Positions 25,362-33,511 of a DNA stretch of 64,000 nt are shown piece by piece (the first letter of the stretch is position 1; every line of letters starts with the position of its first letter). Origin of the DNA: Pseudoalteromonas luteoviolacea S2607 (GTDB taxonomy: Bacteria > Pseudomonadota > Gammaproteobacteria > Enterobacterales > Alteromonadaceae); NCBI RefSeq assembly GCF_001625575.1, contig NZ_AUXV01000056.1:620001-684000 (forward strand), in the 5' to 3' direction. Under the pieces are notes generated by a model. It was given only the letters and a program-made list of their open reading frames with translations, ran no database searches and was not told the DNA's origin. A program made the position numbers and the translations under genes.

Positions 25362-27353
25362 ATGCTAATCAAAACCCGATTACTCATTTCATTTATGCTT
25401 ATTGGCTTAGTGCCAGCGGGCATACTCGCGATGATCTCACTGTGGACTGCGTCTTCGGCGCTTGAGGAACAGGCATACAATCAGCTCACATCCATTAAAC
25501 ACATCAAACACAAACAAATCGATGACTACTTAACGGCTCGAAAAGGTGACTTGTCTGTTATCGCCAAAAAGTGGCAACTAGTTGTACAACAGAACTCAGA
25601 TCAAACTAATGCGCAACTCGCGCATAATTACCACTCTCTTTTTGACACATTTATCAAGGAAAAAGGGTTTTACGATCTGTTTGTAATAGAGCGTAACGGA
25701 TTGATCAGTTACACCGTTGCTAGAGAATCAGATTATCAAACGAACCTCATCACTGGTCCTTACCGAGATTCTGGCCTTGCAACGCTCTTTAATCGTGTAG
25801 TGGCCTCAAATCAATTTGTGATTTCAGATTACAGCCCGTACGCCCCGAGCAACCAAGAGCCAGCAGCATTTATAGGTATACCAGTCGTGATTGATGGACA
25901 AGTGCATTCTGTCATGGCTTTACAGCTGTCTATCGATGCCATCAATGCGATTATGCAACAACGTGATGGTATGGGAGAAACGGGCGAGTCTTACCTTGTT
26001 GGTGATGATTTACGTATGCGCTCAGATTCTTATTTAGATCCAATTAATCATACCGTTATTGCAAGCTTTGCTGGCACCGTGGCAGCCAATGGCGCAGACA
26101 CTGAAGCTGTTAGAAAAGGCCTACAAGGAATTTCTGACACTGAGATCATCATCGACTACAACGGCAACCCGGTACTCTCTGCTTACCTCCCCTACACTTT
26201 CGCTGGATTAAAGTGGGTTCTACTTGCAGAAATCGATAAAGCAGAAGCGTTTGCACCTGTGCATAAATTGTATTGGGTAATTGCAATCATCTTTGTACTC
26301 ACGGTGTTGAGTGTTGCAACTGCTACTGTGATAATTTCGCGCGCTGTACTGCGCCCGTTAGGTGGAGAACCAACTGAGATGCGTATGATCAGTGAGCGTA
26401 TTGCCTCAGGTGATTTGCGTGAAAACTTTGGCACTGAGCAACACGCTATCGGTGTTTATGGTGCAATGAAGCAAATGAATACCTATTTAACCAGCGTCAT
26501 TGGTACAATTGTAGAAACCACGTCGCAGCTAGCGTCTACAGCAACACAAACCAGTGCGGCAAGCGAGCAAGCAAATGCCAGCTTACAAGAGCAGCATGCC
26601 AATATTGAACAAGTTGCAGAAGCCATTCAGCAAACCTCATACTCCATTGACGAAGTAGCTACCAATGCACGCAATGTAGCTGATCTTAGTCTAGATGCTG
26701 AACAAACTTCTCTATCTGCTAACCAGACACTGCGCCAAACAGTCTCACAAATGGAGTCACTTAACAGTGCAGTTGAAAACTCTGAATCAGCGATTAAAGA
26801 AGTAGAATATAACACGCAAAATATCAGTCGCGTTATCGAGGTTATTCAGGCAGTAACAGAGCAAACAAATTTACTTGCCTTAAACGCTGCAATAGAAGCC
26901 GCACGCGCTGGTGAGCACGGTCGCGGGTTTGCAGTAGTTGCAGACGAAGTTAGACAACTTGCGCAAAAAACCCAGGCATCTACCGCAGATATTGAAACGA
27001 TGATTGCTAATTTACAGTCTACGTCGCAAACTGCTGTATCTGAAATGCATGCATCAGCCGAAGCAACGAGAGAAACCATTGCAGCAGCAAATGACAGTGC
27101 CGCACTTTTAGAGCAAAGCGTCAGCCAAATTAACCAAATTGCGCAAAGTGCCCAAACCATCGCGCAGGCAGCGCAAGAACAATCTGCAACCACAGAGGAA
27201 ATTTCATATAACGTGGAATCTATCCGACAAGCCGCTATTGATAATGCCGCGGGTGCTGATCAAGTGACTTCTGCGAGTCTTGAATTAGACAAGCAATCAA
27301 AAACTTTAAAACAAGTTACTGCAAGCTTTAAACTACCAAGCAATTTTGGCTAA
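25362..27353 (+). CDS. Methyl-accepting chemotaxis protein
   Basis: A 663-residue chemoreceptor. Transmembrane segment 1 is near residues 7-29. A large periplasmic ligand-binding domain of about 270 residues follows, with a dCache-like pattern (SDYSPYAPSNQEPAAFIGIP, then VMALQLSIDAI). Transmembrane segment 2 is near 302-325, then a HAMP-type linker and a long cytoplasmic coiled coil with the conserved hairpin tip NLLALNAAIEAARAGEHGRG, then FAVVADEVR, near 500-530. It signals to CheA/CheW. The ligand is unknown; dCache domains often bind amino acids. No pentapeptide for CheR/CheB docking is seen at the C-terminus. It stands alone, convergent with arsJ. Confidence 0.92.
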   Translation: MLIKTRLLISFMLIGLVPAGILAMISLWTASSALEEQAYNQLTSIKHIKHKQIDDYLTARKGDLSVIAKKWQLVVQQNSDQTNAQLAHNYHSLFDTFIKEKGFYDLFVIERNGLISYTVARESDYQTNLITGPYRDSGLATLFNRVVASNQFVISDYSPYAPSNQEPAAFIGIPVVIDGQVHSVMALQLSIDAINAIMQQRDGMGETGESYLVGDDLRMRSDSYLDPINHTVIASFAGTVAANGADTEAVRKGLQGISDTEIIIDYNGNPVLSAYLPYTFAGLKWVLLAEIDKAEAFAPVHKLYWVIAIIFVLTVLSVATATVIISRAVLRPLGGEPTEMRMISERIASGDLRENFGTEQHAIGVYGAMKQMNTYLTSVIGTIVETTSQLASTATQTSAASEQANASLQEQHANIEQVAEAIQQTSYSIDEVATNARNVADLSLDAEQTSLSANQTLRQTVSQMESLNSAVENSESAIKEVEYNTQNISRVIEVIQAVTEQTNLLALNAAIEAARAGEHGRGFAVVADEVRQLAQKTQASTADIETMIANLQSTSQTAVSEMHASAEATRETIAAANDSAALLEQSVSQINQIAQSAQTIAQAAQEQSATTEEISYNVESIRQAAIDNAAGADQVTSASLELDKQSKTLKQVTASFKLPSNFG

Positions 27354-27363
27354 TATGCTATAG

Positions 27364-27385
27364 GCAAGCGCTTAACTGCGCTTGC
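27364..27385. terminator. Hairpin between chemoreceptor gene and arsJ
   Basis: GCAAGCGC, TTAACT and GCGCTTGC form a perfect 8-bp stem between two convergent genes, overlapping the arsJ stop codon. It lacks T-runs on both strands, so as a terminator it is weak. Confidence 0.4.
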
Positions 27386-28580
27386 TCAACCCCAATGTAA
27401 ACATGCTCGCCAATACCAACATTGCGCTAGAAACAAGTAAGCAGGCCTGTAATCCATATAGCTGAAAAACCAGTCCAGATAGTACCGTGCCTATTAAACG
27501 CCCCATTGCATTGGCCATGTAGTAAAAGCCCACATCCATTGATACACCATCACTGTCTGCGATTTTCACGATTAAAAAACTGTGCAATGAAGAATTGACA
27601 GCAAACACAGCTCCGAAGATCAATAAACCGCCGATTATCACCAGTTTCGGTTGCCATTCTAGCCATAACCCCAGCGCTAAAAGCGCAGGAATAAAGGATA
27701 ATATTGCTACCCAAAACAAAGCTTGTTTAAAGCTACTCCCTGTATTTTTTGTGATTTTTGGTGCATATGCTTGCACAATTCCATAAGCGATCACCCAGCT
27801 GGCCATAAAGCCACCAACCCACCAATGATCCCAACCAAAAGTTGACGCTAAGAAAACCGGTAAGGCAATGACAAACCAAACATCACGCGAAGCAAACAAG
27901 AACATTCTCGCTGCTGCCAATAAATTTAGCTGTCTGCTTTTAGATAAAATTTCGCTGAATTTAGGTTTGTTCTTTTTCTTTCCTAAGTCTTGCTTAAGCA
28001 AAAATAAACTCATCAGCCATGTTACGGTGAGCATAGCCGCCATGAACCATAGCGCGCCTTGAAACCCCAGTAAACTGAGCAATAAGCCACCTAGAAAGAA
28101 GCCGACACCCTTGAGTGCATTCTTAGAGCCCGTCAGAATTGCGACCCATTTGTACAAGGTACTATCTTGATCTTTAGGCACTAACAACTTTATGGCACTT
28201 TTAGCACTCATTTTATTAAGATCTTTTGCTATGCCTGACAATGCCTGCGCAATCATTACATACGCAATGGACAGCAGTTGCTCATCAAGTGCTAACATCG
28301 ACACTGCAACAATCTGCAAAAAAAGCCCTATATTCATTGTTTTGTTAAGGCCTAGACGGGCACCCAGCCACCCACCTAATAGATTGGTTACAACACCGAA
28401 AAACTCATAAAATAAAAACAATGAGGCTATCGCCAGAGGGCTATAGCCTAGCTGGTGAAAGTACAATACCACCAGCATACGTAGCGCGCCGTCAGTCAAA
28501 GTAAATGACCAATAGTTACCTGTTATGACTAAATATTGTTTTATTTCAGGTGACAATCTTGAACTGAGCGACTGAGTCAT
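27372..28580 (-). CDS. arsJ: Organoarsenical efflux transporter ArsJ
   Basis: A 402-residue major facilitator superfamily protein with about 12 hydrophobic segments. The N-terminal region (YLVITGNYWSFTLTDGALRM, then LVVLYFHQLGYSP) and the conserved ALSGIAKDLNKMSAKSA loop are characteristic of ArsJ. The family exports 1-arseno-3-phosphoglycerate, the unstable product that GAPDH makes from glyceraldehyde-3-phosphate and arsenate, and so gives arsenate resistance. The GAPDH gene directly upstream (gap 4 bp) forms the known two-gene module. No arsR, arsB or arsC is seen in the window. Confidence 0.9.
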   Translation of the reverse strand: MTQSLSSRLSPEIKQYLVITGNYWSFTLTDGALRMLVVLYFHQLGYSPLAIASLFLFYEFFGVVTNLLGGWLGARLGLNKTMNIGLFLQIVAVSMLALDEQLLSIAYVMIAQALSGIAKDLNKMSAKSAIKLLVPKDQDSTLYKWVAILTGSKNALKGVGFFLGGLLLSLLGFQGALWFMAAMLTVTWLMSLFLLKQDLGKKKNKPKFSEILSKSRQLNLLAAARMFLFASRDVWFVIALPVFLASTFGWDHWWVGGFMASWVIAYGIVQAYAPKITKNTGSSFKQALFWVAILSFIPALLALGLWLEWQPKLVIIGGLLIFGAVFAVNSSLHSFLIVKIADSDGVSMDVGFYYMANAMGRLIGTVLSGLVFQLYGLQACLLVSSAMLVLASMFTLGLSKRS

Positions 28581-28584
28581 TTAA

Positions 28585-29595
28585 TTACCCCCAGCGCTTC
28601 GCTACAACTAGACGGACTAAGTCGGCCGTACGATTTGCATAACCCCACTCGTTATCATACCAAACATATAGCTTCACTTGAGTGCCATTAACAACCATGG
28701 TTGAAGGTGCATCGATAATAGCGCTTCGAGGATCTGTCTTGTAATCAATCGAAACCAATGGACGAGTTTCAAAGCCTAAGATACCAGACAGTTCACTGTT
28801 TGCGGCTTGCTCCATCCAACCATTGATTTCTTCAACCGTGGTTTCACGACTTACCTCAAATACACAATCTGTTATTGATGCATTGGTTAAAGGTACCCGT
28901 ACTGCGTGACCGTTTAGCTTCCCTTTTAACTCTGGGAAAATATGCGTAATAGCAGTCGCAGACCCTGTAGTTGTTGGGATCAAACTCGTCCCACAAGAAC
29001 GCGCACGGCGCAAATCCTTATGAGGGGCATCGATAATAGTTTGCGTATTGGTGATGTCGTGGATTGTCGTCATCGAACCGTGTTTAATGCCAATATTATC
29101 TTGAAGTACTTTCACTACAGGCGCTAAACAATTAGTTGTGCAAGAGGCAGCAGTGACAATCTCATGGTTTTGAGCATCAAAATCATGATGGTTAACGCCC
29201 ATTACCACATTTAGGACACCCTCTTCTTTCACCGGAGCCGTTACAACAACTTGCTTAACACCTTGTGCAAAAAAGCCAGCAAGCTTTTGTTTACTTTTTA
29301 ATTTACCAGAAGCTTCAATCACCAAATCACACATTGACCAGTCATTTTCTGCCACGCTTACGTGTTGCGTCACCTCAATACGCTGATCATTGATCACCAT
29401 GTCGTTACCCTCGACCAACGCCTCGTGCGACCACTTGCCATGAACAGAATCAAAGTTCATCAAATGTGCGAGAGTAATCGCATCGCCTGCAGGGTCATTG
29501 ATTTTGACAATCTCGATTTCATTCGACTCAAACAATGCGCGCATCGTTAAGCGCCCCATTCTGCCGAAGCCGTTTATTCCTACTTTAATCTTCAC
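28585..29595 (-). CDS. ArsJ-associated glyceraldehyde-3-phosphate dehydrogenase
   Basis: A 336-residue GAPDH. It has the NAD-binding motif KVGINGFGRMGRL at the N-terminus, the catalytic Cys in ASCTTNCLAPV near residue 150 and the C-terminal WYDNEWGYANRT. Paired with arsJ, its role is most likely to form 1-arseno-3-phosphoglycerate for export rather than glycolysis. The start is GTG 29595, with GGAG ten bases upstream; a TTG at 29625 is possible but would add a non-conserved extension. A likely promoter is at 29722-29750. Confidence 0.9.
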   Translation of the reverse strand: MKIKVGINGFGRMGRLTMRALFESNEIEIVKINDPAGDAITLAHLMNFDSVHGKWSHEALVEGNDMVINDQRIEVTQHVSVAENDWSMCDLVIEASGKLKSKQKLAGFFAQGVKQVVVTAPVKEEGVLNVVMGVNHHDFDAQNHEIVTAASCTTNCLAPVVKVLQDNIGIKHGSMTTIHDITNTQTIIDAPHKDLRRARSCGTSLIPTTTGSATAITHIFPELKGKLNGHAVRVPLTNASITDCVFEVSRETTVEEINGWMEQAANSELSGILGFETRPLVSIDYKTDPRSAIIDAPSTMVVNGTQVKLYVWYDNEWGYANRTADLVRLVVAKRWG

Positions 29596-29721
29596 CTTAT
29601 GGATACTCCAATTGATAATAAGCAATGCTGTAAAGCACCAAATTTAGTCAAATATAAACCACTTTGCAGCCAATATTCTGCACCCAAGTACTCATTCTTG
29701 ACCTCACTCAATATACGTCAA

Positions 29722-29750
29722 ATCATATATTCGTTTTTCCATATATACAA
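29722..29750 (-). promoter_or_regulatory. Promoter of GAPDH-arsJ with possible operator
   Basis: On the minus strand TTGTAT (29750-29745) and TATGAT (29727-29722) are separated by 17 bp. Between and around them ATATAT occurs on both sides of a 10-base centre, giving an AT-rich inverted repeat suited to an ArsR-type repressor. The binding protein is inferred; no arsR gene is nearby. Confidence 0.5.
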
Positions 29751-29866
29751 CCCTTTAAAAGTGAACCTTTTGTATTATTTTGGTTAATTTTATTTGAAAT
29801 TTATTCTTAGTTTACTAACATGAAAATGGAAGCAATGAGTAAATGAAATCTTTAAAGGAGCTAATT

Positions 29867-30025
29867 ATGAAGCTTAAAGTCAACAAAAGACCACTAAAGA
29901 AACTCAATTTCGACAAACTACCGCTAGATAGAAAACTAACCCCTTTGATTGGAGGTGCCGGTTTGAGTAACGGCCCGACACAAGAGTGCGAATCGTATTA
30001 TCACTGTGATTCAGAAACCCCTTAA
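29867..30025 (+). CDS. Small double-glycine-leader peptide, RiPP/bacteriocin-like precursor
   Basis: A 52-residue peptide. The basic N-terminal part (MKLKVNKRPLKKLNFDKLPL) is followed by KLTPLIGGAG and a short polar C-terminal part with two Cys and several Ser/Thr/Tyr (QECESYYHCDSETP). This layout, a Lys-rich leader with an L-T-P-x-I-GG junction and a small Cys/Ser/Thr core, is that of secreted peptide precursors cut after Gly-Gly by peptidase-containing ABC transporters, and of many ribosomal natural product precursors. The ATG at 29867 has an excellent AAAGGAG site; an ATG 24 bases upstream has none. No modification enzyme or dedicated exporter is next to it. Secretion and processing are inferred. 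Confidence 0.7.
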   Translation: MKLKVNKRPLKKLNFDKLPLDRKLTPLIGGAGLSNGPTQECESYYHCDSETP

Positions 30026-30049
30026 TTCGCGTTATTAGACACCTATATT

Positions 30050-30085
30050 GCAAACGTCATGCGACTTCCCCATCATGACGTTTGC
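30050..30085 (+). terminator. Strong 12-bp hairpin after the small peptide gene
   Basis: GCAAACGTCATG (30050-30061) pairs perfectly with CATGACGTTTGC (30074-30085) around a 12-nt loop. There is no U-run after it, so it may be a Rho-independent-like stop of low efficiency or a stabilising 3' structure for the short peptide mRNA. Confidence 0.5.
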
Positions 30086-30164
30086 CAAAACCTCCAAGAC
30101 CTCCCCCAATTACCTCTATTAATGGTAAACTAGGCACTATCTGAGTTGTTTCGAGTAATTAAGA

Positions 30165-31616
30165 TTGGATAAAAACACCTATATTCCAGAGAACTTTATT
30201 GATGACGTAAAAAGTTACATCCCACCCCACCTCACCATTGAGGATTTTCTCAGTAGCTGCCAGGAACCTCTTCGACTTTCCATACGCGTTAATACACTCA
30301 AAATGTCTGTCGCAGACTTTGAACTCGAAGCACAAAAAATCGGTTGGCAAATCACACCTATTCCTTGGTGCCCTGAAGGCTTCTGGCTTAATCGTAGCCC
30401 TGAAGAGGAAGCCGCTTTGCCAATTGGAAATACTGCTCTTCATTTAAGTGGTTGTATATATGTCCAAGAAGCAAGCTCTATGCTACCTCCTTTGGCTTTA
30501 CGTGAAGAGATTCAAAGTATTCAAGACAATGAGTTTGCTGTGCTAGACGTTGCCGCAGCACCGGGCTCGAAAACATCGCAACTTTGTGCGCTGATGGATA
30601 ATCAAGGCCTTTTAGTTGCAAACGAGTTTTCGTCTTCACGATTAAAAGTACTCGCGGCGAATATGAAGCGCATGGGGGCATCCAATGTCGCCTTGTCACA
30701 CTTTGATGGCAAGATCTTTGGCGACTATATGTATGAGTGCTTTGATCATATATTGCTTGATGCACCTTGTTCAGGGGAAGGCACCGTTAGAAAAGATCCA
30801 AATGCACTCAAAAACTGGTCTATCGAATCTAACGTAGAGATAGCAGAGGTACAAAAAACGCTCATAAGAAGTGCTTTCTTAGCCCTCAAACCGGGTGGCT
30901 CCTTGGTTTACTCCACATGCACACTCACACCGCTAGAAAATCATCATGTATGCGATTATTTACTAAACGAATTTGGAGGCGCTGTTGAAATAATACCGCT
31001 TGCGAATCTGTTCGAAAATGCAGAAACAGCCACAACAGAGCAAGGTTATCTGCATGTGTGGCCGCAAATCTTCGACAGTGAGGGTTTCTTCATTGCTAAG
31101 TTTGTTAAAAAGTCTTCTGTTGACAATGAAAACCAACAAATTAAAAAGGGCTCATTTCCTTTCGAGCCTTTCGCATCAAAAGCACAGCAGGCATTTAATT
31201 CTTACCTTAAAAAGCAATTTAAGATAAGTGAACTCCCTGGCAACTTGATGCAAAGAGACAAAGAGCTCTGGCTATTCCCTGAACAACTTGATGTTTTAAA
31301 AGACAAGATAAAATACGCAAGATTAGGAATAAAACTCGGCACCATTCATAAAAACGGTGTGCGCCTTGAACATGAACTAGCCACCGCGTTTGGCCATCTA
31401 GCTAGGCAAAACACACATGAACTCACGCAATCACAAGCTGTGGATTACTTTCAAGGAAAAGACGTTCGATTGGATAAGCCATCTGTGCAAGCTGGTGAAG
31501 TGATTTTGACGCTATGCGGCGCCCCTGTTGGGCTTGGAAAGTGGCAAAAAGCAAAAATTAAAAATAATTTACCGCGAGATATTATTGCACAAGGCCAGTT
31601 GATAACTTGGGTATAA
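30165..31616 (+). CDS. rsmF: 16S rRNA m5C1407 methyltransferase RsmF
   Basis: A 483-residue Nol1/Nop2/Sun-family RNA methyltransferase, close to E. coli RsmF (YebU) in length and layout. It has the SAM-binding motif DVAAAPGSKT near residue 126, the motif IV Cys in DAPCSGEGTVRKDP near 200 and the catalytic Cys in STCTLTPLE near 251, followed by a C-terminal PUA-like region. It methylates C1407 of 16S rRNA. The start appears to be TTG at 30165, which aligns with the N-terminus of E. coli RsmF; no ATG is available near it and the ribosome-binding site is weak. Confidence 0.92.
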   Translation: MDKNTYIPENFIDDVKSYIPPHLTIEDFLSSCQEPLRLSIRVNTLKMSVADFELEAQKIGWQITPIPWCPEGFWLNRSPEEEAALPIGNTALHLSGCIYVQEASSMLPPLALREEIQSIQDNEFAVLDVAAAPGSKTSQLCALMDNQGLLVANEFSSSRLKVLAANMKRMGASNVALSHFDGKIFGDYMYECFDHILLDAPCSGEGTVRKDPNALKNWSIESNVEIAEVQKTLIRSAFLALKPGGSLVYSTCTLTPLENHHVCDYLLNEFGGAVEIIPLANLFENAETATTEQGYLHVWPQIFDSEGFFIAKFVKKSSVDNENQQIKKGSFPFEPFASKAQQAFNSYLKKQFKISELPGNLMQRDKELWLFPEQLDVLKDKIKYARLGIKLGTIHKNGVRLEHELATAFGHLARQNTHELTQSQAVDYFQGKDVRLDKPSVQAGEVILTLCGAPVGLGKWQKAKIKNNLPRDIIAQGQLITWV

Positions 31617-31631
31617 CCTGAATAGAACTTT

Positions 31632-31660
31632 TTGACAACTTTAAGATTATTAATTTATAT
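31632..31660 (+). promoter_or_regulatory. Near-consensus sigma70 promoter after rsmF
   Basis: TTGACA (31632-31637), a 17-bp spacer and TTATAT (31655-31660). The -35 matches consensus and the spacing is optimal. It points into a region without a supported ORF that ends in a strong terminator, so it most likely drives a small RNA. Confidence 0.65.
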
Positions 31661-31666
31661 GCGCGT

Positions 31667-31849
31667 AAGACAATGATTTATATATGTTTTAAAAATGTCA
31701 GATTGTTTGTAAGTTTTCAACAGTATTAACTACACTTAATAGACTTTCTACTTCTCCCTTATATGTAATAGAAGGTGTTAAAGTTAGCGCACGGCTCCAT
31801 ATGAGCCTTCCCCTACGCCCAGATTCACACATTACTGGGCGTTTTTTTT
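31667..31849 (+). ncRNA. Candidate small RNA downstream of rsmF
   Basis: A transcript of about 183 nt is predicted from the promoter at 31632-31660 to the terminator ending at 31849. It contains no ORF with a ribosome-binding site; the longest start in it (ATG 31673) gives only about 18 codons. The 3' part holds a small hairpin (GGCTC, CATAT, GAGCC at 31793-31807) and then the terminator stem, as in Hfq-dependent sRNAs. No known family was recognised. The start point is an estimate. Confidence 0.5.
31815..31849 (+). terminator. Strong intrinsic terminator (sRNA 3' end)
   Basis: ACGCCCAG (31815-31822) pairs with CTGGGCGT (31835-31842), and the stem runs into eight Ts (31842-31849). It lies about 200 bp after rsmF and is better explained as the end of an independent transcript, though it can also stop rsmF readthrough. 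Confidence 0.92.
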
Positions 31850-31936
31850 GCCTGTTTATCAAAGTATCCTCAATCAGATATGTTCATAAAATTGTCACAA
31901 AACTAAATTCATACACATTTGAAATGTCATTTATTG

Positions 31937-31964
31937 TTGATTTTTAATTGCCAAAACATACAAT
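31937..31964 (+). promoter_or_regulatory. Promoter candidate for the ParD-like/map pair
   Basis: TTGATT (31937-31942) and TACAAT (31959-31964) are separated by 16 bp, 30 bp upstream of the ATG at 31995. The elements are reasonable but not perfect. Confidence 0.45.
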
Positions 31965-31994
31965 GCATATATAAATTGCTATACAACGTACATT

Positions 31995-32201
31995 ATGGGT
32001 ATTGTGAAAATTTCTGATGAGCTCCACGAAGAGGTCAGGCTAGCTAGCCAAGTTATGTCTCGCTCAATTAACTCCCAGGCTGAGTTTTGGTTGAAAATCG
32101 GTCGCCTTGCTGAGCAAAATCAAGACAAATCTTTTTTAGAGCTAATCCAAATAGAACTAGAGCAAGTAAGAAAGAAACAGAATGAAACCAGTCATAATTA
32201 A
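31995..32201 (+). CDS. ParD-like antitoxin-family protein
   Basis: A 68-residue protein. Its first 45 residues (VKISDELHEEVRLASQVMSR, then SINSQAEFWLKIGRLAEQN) fit the ParD-like family with a ribbon-helix-helix-type pattern, implying DNA binding and dimerisation. A charged helix follows. No ParE-type toxin gene is next to it. The following gene, overlapping by 20 bases, encodes a methionine aminopeptidase, a pairing I recall as common in gammaproteobacteria. Whether it is an antitoxin, or a regulator of the aminopeptidase, is open. Confidence 0.75.
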   Translation: MGIVKISDELHEEVRLASQVMSRSINSQAEFWLKIGRLAEQNQDKSFLELIQIELEQVRKKQNETSHN

Positions 32202-32964
32202 AAGTGATGAGCACATACAATGTATGAAAGCGTCAGGGGCACTGCTCGCAAGCGTATTTAAAGCCCTTGATGAGTACATTAAAGTCGGGATGACGACTAT
32301 GGAGCTCAACGATTTTGTAGAAACTTACATAACGGAAAACCTTGGCGCAATCGCATCAACAAAAGGTCAATATGGCTACCCTTATGCCATAAATGTATCT
32401 GTTAATGAAGTCGTATGCCATGGTATGCCCAAAGCCAGCCAAAAAATAAAATCTAGCGATATTATCAATATTGATGTGACGCTAAAGCACAATGGGTACT
32501 TGGCCGACTCTAGCAAAATGTATGTGATGCAAGATGCCTCACCTCTAGCCAAAAAGCTTGCAAAAGAAACTTATCAAGCTATGTGGGAAGGGATTAAACG
32601 CGTTAAACCGGGTGCTAAGCTAGGAGATATCGGTCATGCCATACAGACCTATGCTGAGCGCAGGGGCTACAGTGTTGTTAGAGAGTTCTGCGGTCATGGA
32701 ATTGGCAGTGAAATGCACGAAGGCCCAGACGTACTCCACTTTGGCAAAAAAGACACTGGCCTAGTATTGAAACCGGGTATGACCTTTACTATTGAGCCAA
32801 TGATCAACCAAGGTTCACACAAAGTCAAAACGCTTAAAGATGGCTGGACTGTTGTCACCAAAGATAAAAAGCTTTCAGCTCAGTGGGAGCACACTATTCT
32901 AGTGACTGATAATGGTTATGAAGTTTTGACTTTACGACACGACGAAACTGTGACAGGTATCTAG
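32182..32964 (+). CDS. map: Type I methionine aminopeptidase (second-copy type)
   Basis: A 260-residue M24-family metallopeptidase. All five metal ligands are visible: Asp in NIDVTLKHNG, Asp in YLADSSKM, His in EFCGHGIGSEMHEGP, Glu in FTIEPM and Glu in QWEHTILVT. It removes N-terminal Met from nascent proteins. It overlaps the ParD-like gene by 20 bases, which implies coupled translation. It is not next to rpsB, the site of the housekeeping map gene in most gammaproteobacteria, so it is likely a paralogue; that cannot be confirmed within the window. Confidence 0.88.
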   Translation: MKPVIIKSDEHIQCMKASGALLASVFKALDEYIKVGMTTMELNDFVETYITENLGAIASTKGQYGYPYAINVSVNEVVCHGMPKASQKIKSSDIINIDVTLKHNGYLADSSKMYVMQDASPLAKKLAKETYQAMWEGIKRVKPGAKLGDIGHAIQTYAERRGYSVVREFCGHGIGSEMHEGPDVLHFGKKDTGLVLKPGMTFTIEPMINQGSHKVKTLKDGWTVVTKDKKLSAQWEHTILVTDNGYEVLTLRHDETVTGI

Positions 32965-33030
32965 CACATAGTTACAACTTGCACGAGCGCTTTAACAATT
33001 AAAACTCAGTTAAAAGAGTGGTTTTATCAA

Positions 33031-33327
33031 ATGCAAAACAACTACACCTTGAAAAGACATAGGGTTTTATTTGCACTTTTGTGGCTTGAGAAAGGAAAAA
33101 TCATCGGCACATTGCTTCCGCTCGTGTTTACTTTTTTGATTGCATTTGATTTTCAGTCTAGGTTTTTTAATTGGCAACTCGCATTAAGTTGGGGCGTCCC
33201 CACTCTCTTAATTGGTTTTGGGTTTGGCTTTTTGTTCGATTTCAGCCGTTGTTCTGACTCAAATCACAGCCAACGTTATGATAAGAGTCCCCCTCCCCCG
33301 AAAGATGGCAATGGCCCACTGGATTAA
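33031..33327 (+). CDS. Small membrane protein, hypothetical
   Basis: A 98-residue protein with two likely membrane segments (near 23-40 and 48-70) and a polar Pro-rich C-terminal tail (SPPPPKDGNGP). The ATG at 33031 is preceded by AAGAG at a rather long distance. No family was recognised. It lies alone between map and the phytase-like lipoprotein gene. The reading frame and hydrophobic pattern support a real gene, but the evidence is modest. Confidence 0.5.
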   Translation: MQNNYTLKRHRVLFALLWLEKGKIIGTLLPLVFTFLIAFDFQSRFFNWQLALSWGVPTLLIGFGFGFLFDFSRCSDSNHSQRYDKSPPPPKDGNGPLD

Positions 33328-33511
33328 GAGCAAATTAACGCGATCATAATGAACGCTCTTTAGTAACTCTCCCATTCCACGTTTCTATAATCACAATATC
33401 ACTCGAGATCCTGCCGAGTGTCATAATTCTATGACTCTGCATGTTTATGCTAGCGCAAGTTTTAAGCAGTTGTTTTGCTGCGCAATAATACATTATAAGA
33501 AGGAGTATGGA

